10,593 nt of DNA from positions 1 through 10,593 of the forward strand of contig JNEM01013681.1 in the NCBI GenBank assembly GCA_000697335.1. The letters are read 5' to 3'. The notes beneath the pieces were generated by a model. The model saw only the letters and a program-made list of their open reading frames with translations. It was not told where the DNA came from and searched no databases. Source of the DNA: Conidiobolus incongruus B7586. Its lineage: Eukaryota > Entomophthoromycota > Entomophthoromycetes > Entomophthorales > Conidiobolaceae. Position numbers and translations under genes: made by a program. Below are positions 8,090 through 10,593 of this stretch, in pieces (position 1 is the stretch's first letter; each line of letters opens with the position of its first letter).

Positions 8090-9011
8090 TCTAAAAATCC
8101 CTAACCTTTAATTAAAGATATTAGAACAATATTATAATTATAAGTTAAATGGACATTAAAGTTAAATTCAACTTATCAATAAAATTCAAGCAAAATATTA
8201 TATATTAAAATTAATTAAGTTAGTAAAAAGCTATTATAAATTTTATAATAGCTATTAAAAAAATAAATACAATATAAAAAAGATAGTTGGTGAATTAAAT
8301 TCTTTACCTTTATCATTTAAACCGTAAGCTTAAATATAACTTAACTTTATAAAAATACCTAAGTTAAAAAATAGCTATAATAATATTTTAGTAGTTGTTG
8401 ATTTATATAGCAGATTTGTTTATTTTATTCCTACCTATAAAACAATCACAGTGTTTAAAATAGTTAACTTGTTAATTAAAAAGGTGATCTTATTATATAA
8501 ATTACTTATTACTATCATTACTAATAGAGATTTTAAATTTACTTTGAAATTTTAAAAAGCTTTCATATAATATATAGATATTAATATAAAGTTTAATACT
8601 ATTTACCATCATTAATCAAATAAACTAATTGAAAAAGTTATTAAAACTTTAAAAAAGATGGTTAAAAATTATATTAACTTTAATTAAGATAATTAAGAAT
8701 CTCTCTTATTTTATTTACAATTTACTTATAATAACTTAGTTAATTAGTTTAATAGTTTAACTCCTTATTTTATAAATTATAAACAATATCCTAACTTATT
8801 AATTAACTTTAACTTGGATGTTATCACCAATAAGTTTATTATAGATAAATTAGAAATATTTAAATTAATCCACCAAATAGTTTCAGAATCAACTAAGTTA
8901 AAACAAATATATAGTGAAAATTATTATTTAAAATTTTACAAAACTCTATTTAAATATAAATCTAGATCTTTAATCCTTTTAGATATAATAGATATACCTT
9001 TCACCAAATAA
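8090..9011 (+). pseudogene. pol: Integrase of the gypsy fossil
   Basis: Integrase inserts the DNA copy into the genome. An N-terminal His/Cys zinc-binding region is suggested at about 8100-8290. The catalytic core is clear: VVVDLYSRFVYFIP at about 8391-8432 is the strongly conserved strand around the first catalytic Asp, and a HHQSNKLIEKVIKTL reading at about 8607-8655 covers the segment with the catalytic Glu. A LQFTYNN then LTPYFINY reading follows at about 8715-8785, typical of gypsy integrases. An open stretch of 65 codons (8814-9011) covers the C-terminal region and is a remnant, not a gene. Integrase after RNase H is diagnostic of Ty3/gypsy rather than copia. Confidence 0.82.
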
Positions 9012-9269
9012 ATATCTAGAAACAACATAAATCAAAAGCTTTTACTATATTAGATTAAACTATTCTATATTTTTAAAGCAGGCTTTAAATCTAGAAATTT
9101 TGAATTAAAGTTACAAAAAACTTATAAATATTATTTAATCTTTTGTTCCTCATTGTTAAAACTATATTATTATGTTAAACATGAGTTTCTTAATTGAAAT
9201 TTTAAAAAACCTTTAATACCTATTATTTATAATTAATGGTATAAAGAATATTATACTAATGAAATTCTT

Positions 9270-9365
9270 ACATATAAAACAAAATATAGAAAACTTTATT
9301 ATTTTATAAAGTGATTAAGCTATCTTAATTTTAAATAAACTTAAGAACCACTTAAAGTAATTTAA
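9270..9365 (+). pseudogene. pol: Chromodomain at the C-terminus of the gypsy fossil
   Basis: Readings of LYYFIKW then LSYLNF and, after a short gap, EPLK have the spacing of the YLVKW-G-Y...TWEP core of a chromodomain. In chromoviruses this module sits at the end of integrase and is thought to steer insertion to chromatin carrying particular histone marks, commonly H3K9 methylation. Position supports the call: after the integrase C-terminal region and about 85 bp before the polypurine tract. The domain is short and altered, so the call is moderate. Confidence 0.65.
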
Positions 9366-9438
9366 AACACTTATACTTACTTATTTTATATCAAAAAGAT
9401 AAAAAAGAATAAAACTATACTAATAGCTTAATATAGTT

Positions 9439-9447
9439 TAAAGGGGG
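9439..9447 (+). other. Polypurine tract of the gypsy fossil
   Basis: The run TAAAGGGGG directly abuts the 3' LTR start at 9448. Placement and purine content fit the plus-strand primer of LTR retrotransposons. It is the longest G run in the immediate area. Confidence 0.78.
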
Positions 9448-9828
9448 TATAAGTATTATAATAATTGTTACTTAATTAATATCTCTCCTTACTTTAATTT
9501 ACTACTAAAGACCTAATTATGTAAACTAGGTTTTATTAACATTTTACAAATCCCTATATTTAAGTAACTTTAATATTACTTAACCTTATATACTTATATA
9601 TATATATATATATTTCTATTTAACTATAAGAAAAACTTAAATTTTTCTCTTTAGCTAAAATTTTAACTTTTATTACTTCTTACACAAATAAACCTTTTGT
9701 TTAACTATTAATATATTTTTTATTATTATTAGTTAATATCTTAATACTAAAGGATTTAGTTATTATATATTTCTTAAGATATTGAGAAACCTACTTCTTC
9801 TACCTTTAACTATTATTATTCACTTACA
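9448..9828 (+). repeat. 3' LTR of the gypsy fossil
   Basis: It aligns end to end with 823-1198. It begins right after the polypurine tract and ends ...CACTTACA, followed by TCTAT (9829-9833). It keeps slightly more C than the 5' LTR and has a longer (TA)n tract (about 9596-9612). Without the Tc1 block the spacing between LTRs is normal for a chromovirus. Confidence 0.9.
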
Positions 9829-9833
9829 TCTAT
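9829..9833. repeat. Target-site duplication TCTAT, right copy (gypsy element)
   Basis: It matches 818-822 exactly. Tc1 copy A sequence (GTTAATATGAAATAC...) follows immediately. Confidence 0.85.
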
Positions 9834-10146
9834 GTTAATATGAAATACATATAATAATATTAATATTAATTAATATTCTTATATAGTTTTATAATTCTTG
9901 TTATATTTCTATGATAATATTATATTTGTTTATATTAATTAACTTAAAGATATACTTCTTATCATATTTATTTATAATCCTAATACACTTAAATTTAAGT
10001 TTAAATATATTTTTATTAGTATTTTTAACAGCTTTAACTATAGTAGATTAACTAATATTAGTAATTCTAGTAATATCACAAGTTGATTTACTTTTTTTAT
10101 ATAGTTGATTAATATACAAGTAGATTTTTTTAAAGGGGGATTTAAG
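9834..10146 (-). pseudogene. Tc1 transposase remnant of copy A, N-terminal part
   Basis: On the minus strand this aligns with the copy C helix-turn-helix region and following linker (3200 to about 3505). The DNA-binding part lies at about 10020-10110, where the reading resembles Ile-Thr-x-Ile-Thr-Asn-x-Ser. It was severed from its catalytic part (123-822) by the retrotransposon, and it is also broken by stops at former Gln and Trp codons. Confidence 0.75.
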
Positions 10147-10475
10147 TATAGTAATACTAATAAATAAAATTTAGAATATCTATAAAGTATTATATAAAAT
10201 AATAACAAAAAGAGAAAAAAGATATGGTTATATATTGTTAAATATATCCCCTTATCTCAAAAACCTATAAATTTATAACTTGTCTTAATTAAATATTAAT
10301 GGTTAATATTTTTGTTAATAGTTTATTAAATATATCTAAATATATTTATTTATTATTAAATAATATACCTTAATTATATATTATAGTTTTAAGTAATCTA
10401 ATATATATAATTGTTTTAGTTATTAATTAAAATATATATATTTTTGATTTTACAACTTGTTTTTATAAGTTAATA
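9834..10475 (-). mobile_element. Tc1-like DNA transposon copy A, 5' arm
   Basis: This is the continuation of the arm at 1-822. It is the reverse complement of copy C from 2871 to about 3510 and a direct repeat of the right part of copy B (about 2127-2868, without the solo LTR). It ends at 10475 with a decayed terminal repeat, TATTAACTTATAAAAACAAG on the minus strand, next to a TA at 10476-10477. The inner direct repeat of the IR/DR end is at about 10270-10285. This end carries the most changes of any Tc1 terminus in the window. Confidence 0.87.
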
Positions 10476-10477
10476 TA

Positions 10478-10593
10478 TATATTATTATTATTATTATTAT
10501 TAATTGATATTTATTTTAATAAAATACTATTATAAATAATTAAAATTTATAAATTATAATAATTAATTATAGTAGCTTTATTATTAGTTATAT
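10478..10593. repeat. AT-rich flank with (ATT)n microsatellite
   Basis: Sequence beyond the outer Tc1 end. It starts with a perfect ATT run of about seven units (10481-10501), then very AT-rich sequence with no recognisable element or coding signal. It may be older repeat DNA. Confidence 0.6.

Larger units (their letters stand above)
823..9828 (+). mobile_element. Ty3/gypsy chromovirus LTR retrotransposon fossil (interrupted)
   Basis: This retrotransposon inserted into Tc1 copy A. Its two LTRs are 376 bp (823-1198) and 381 bp (9448-9828), and its interior is about 4.86 kb (4589-9447), giving about 5.6 kb without the 3.39-kb Tc1 block (1199-4588) that splits it just after the 5' LTR. Traces appear in the order Gag with zinc knuckle, protease, reverse transcriptase, RNase H, integrase, then chromodomain. 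Integrase after RNase H places it in Ty3/gypsy, and a terminal chromodomain marks the chromovirus branch. The element is broken, with dozens of breaks spread over its whole length. Both LTRs and a perfect target duplication remain. RIP makes age estimates from LTR divergence unreliable. Confidence 0.88.

Noticed and set aside
8814-9011. Open reading frame of 65 codons as a host gene
   Set aside because: It is collinear with the C-terminal part of integrase in the gypsy fossil, directly after the recognisable core.
1-10593. An organism with a naturally extreme AT genome (anaerobic chytrid, Plasmodium, Dictyostelium) or organelle DNA
   Set aside because: Base change is context-specific (CpA and TpG lost, CpT kept) and differs between copies of one element, which points to RIP rather than general AT bias. 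No organellar gene was seen.

Overview
The window is about four-fifths A+T and holds no intact host gene. It is a stack of mobile elements inserted into one another. The remaining C is mostly followed by T or C, CpA and TpG are scarce, and TpA is abundant. Stops in the dead transposase frames fall where Gln (CAA/CAG) or Trp (TGG) is expected. This is the pattern of repeat-induced point mutation (RIP), so I infer a filamentous ascomycete (Pezizomycotina) AT-rich repeat block. The species cannot be named from this window.

Four nesting levels can be read. (1) The outermost is a Tc1-like DNA transposon on the minus strand (copy A): positions 1-822 hold its 3' part, cut by the window edge, and 9834-10475 hold its 5' part. 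(2) A Ty3/gypsy LTR retrotransposon of chromovirus type lies inside A on the plus strand, with LTRs at 823-1198 and 9448-9828, interior 4589-9447, and TCTAT target duplications at 818-822 and 9829-9833. (3) Another Tc1 copy of the same family (copy B, minus strand) sits at the inner edge of the gypsy 5' LTR, at 1199-2870 plus 4444-4586. (4) A third Tc1 copy (copy C, plus strand, 2871-4441) is inserted in the 5' end of B, and a separate 238-bp solo LTR (2159-2396, ATTAG duplications) is inserted in B's transposase.

The three Tc1 copies agree on a unit of about 1.57 kb: inverted ends of about 220 bp, each with two copies of a GTGAGTTATAAA-like direct repeat about 175 bp apart (IR/DR layout), around a transposase of about 335 codons with DD34E spacing. 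All three are dead. In all three the first catalytic Asp reads Asn and the catalytic Glu reads Lys, while the middle Asp survives. B and C lie head to head and form an inverted repeat with arms of about 1.4 kb and a spacer of about 150 bp.

The gypsy element is a fossil with dozens of breaks. Gag, zinc knuckle, protease, RT, RNase H, integrase and C-terminal chromodomain positions can still be recognised in order. The last 116 bases (10478-10593) are AT-rich flank with a short ATT microsatellite. No tRNA, rRNA, CRISPR array or host coding sequence was recognised.
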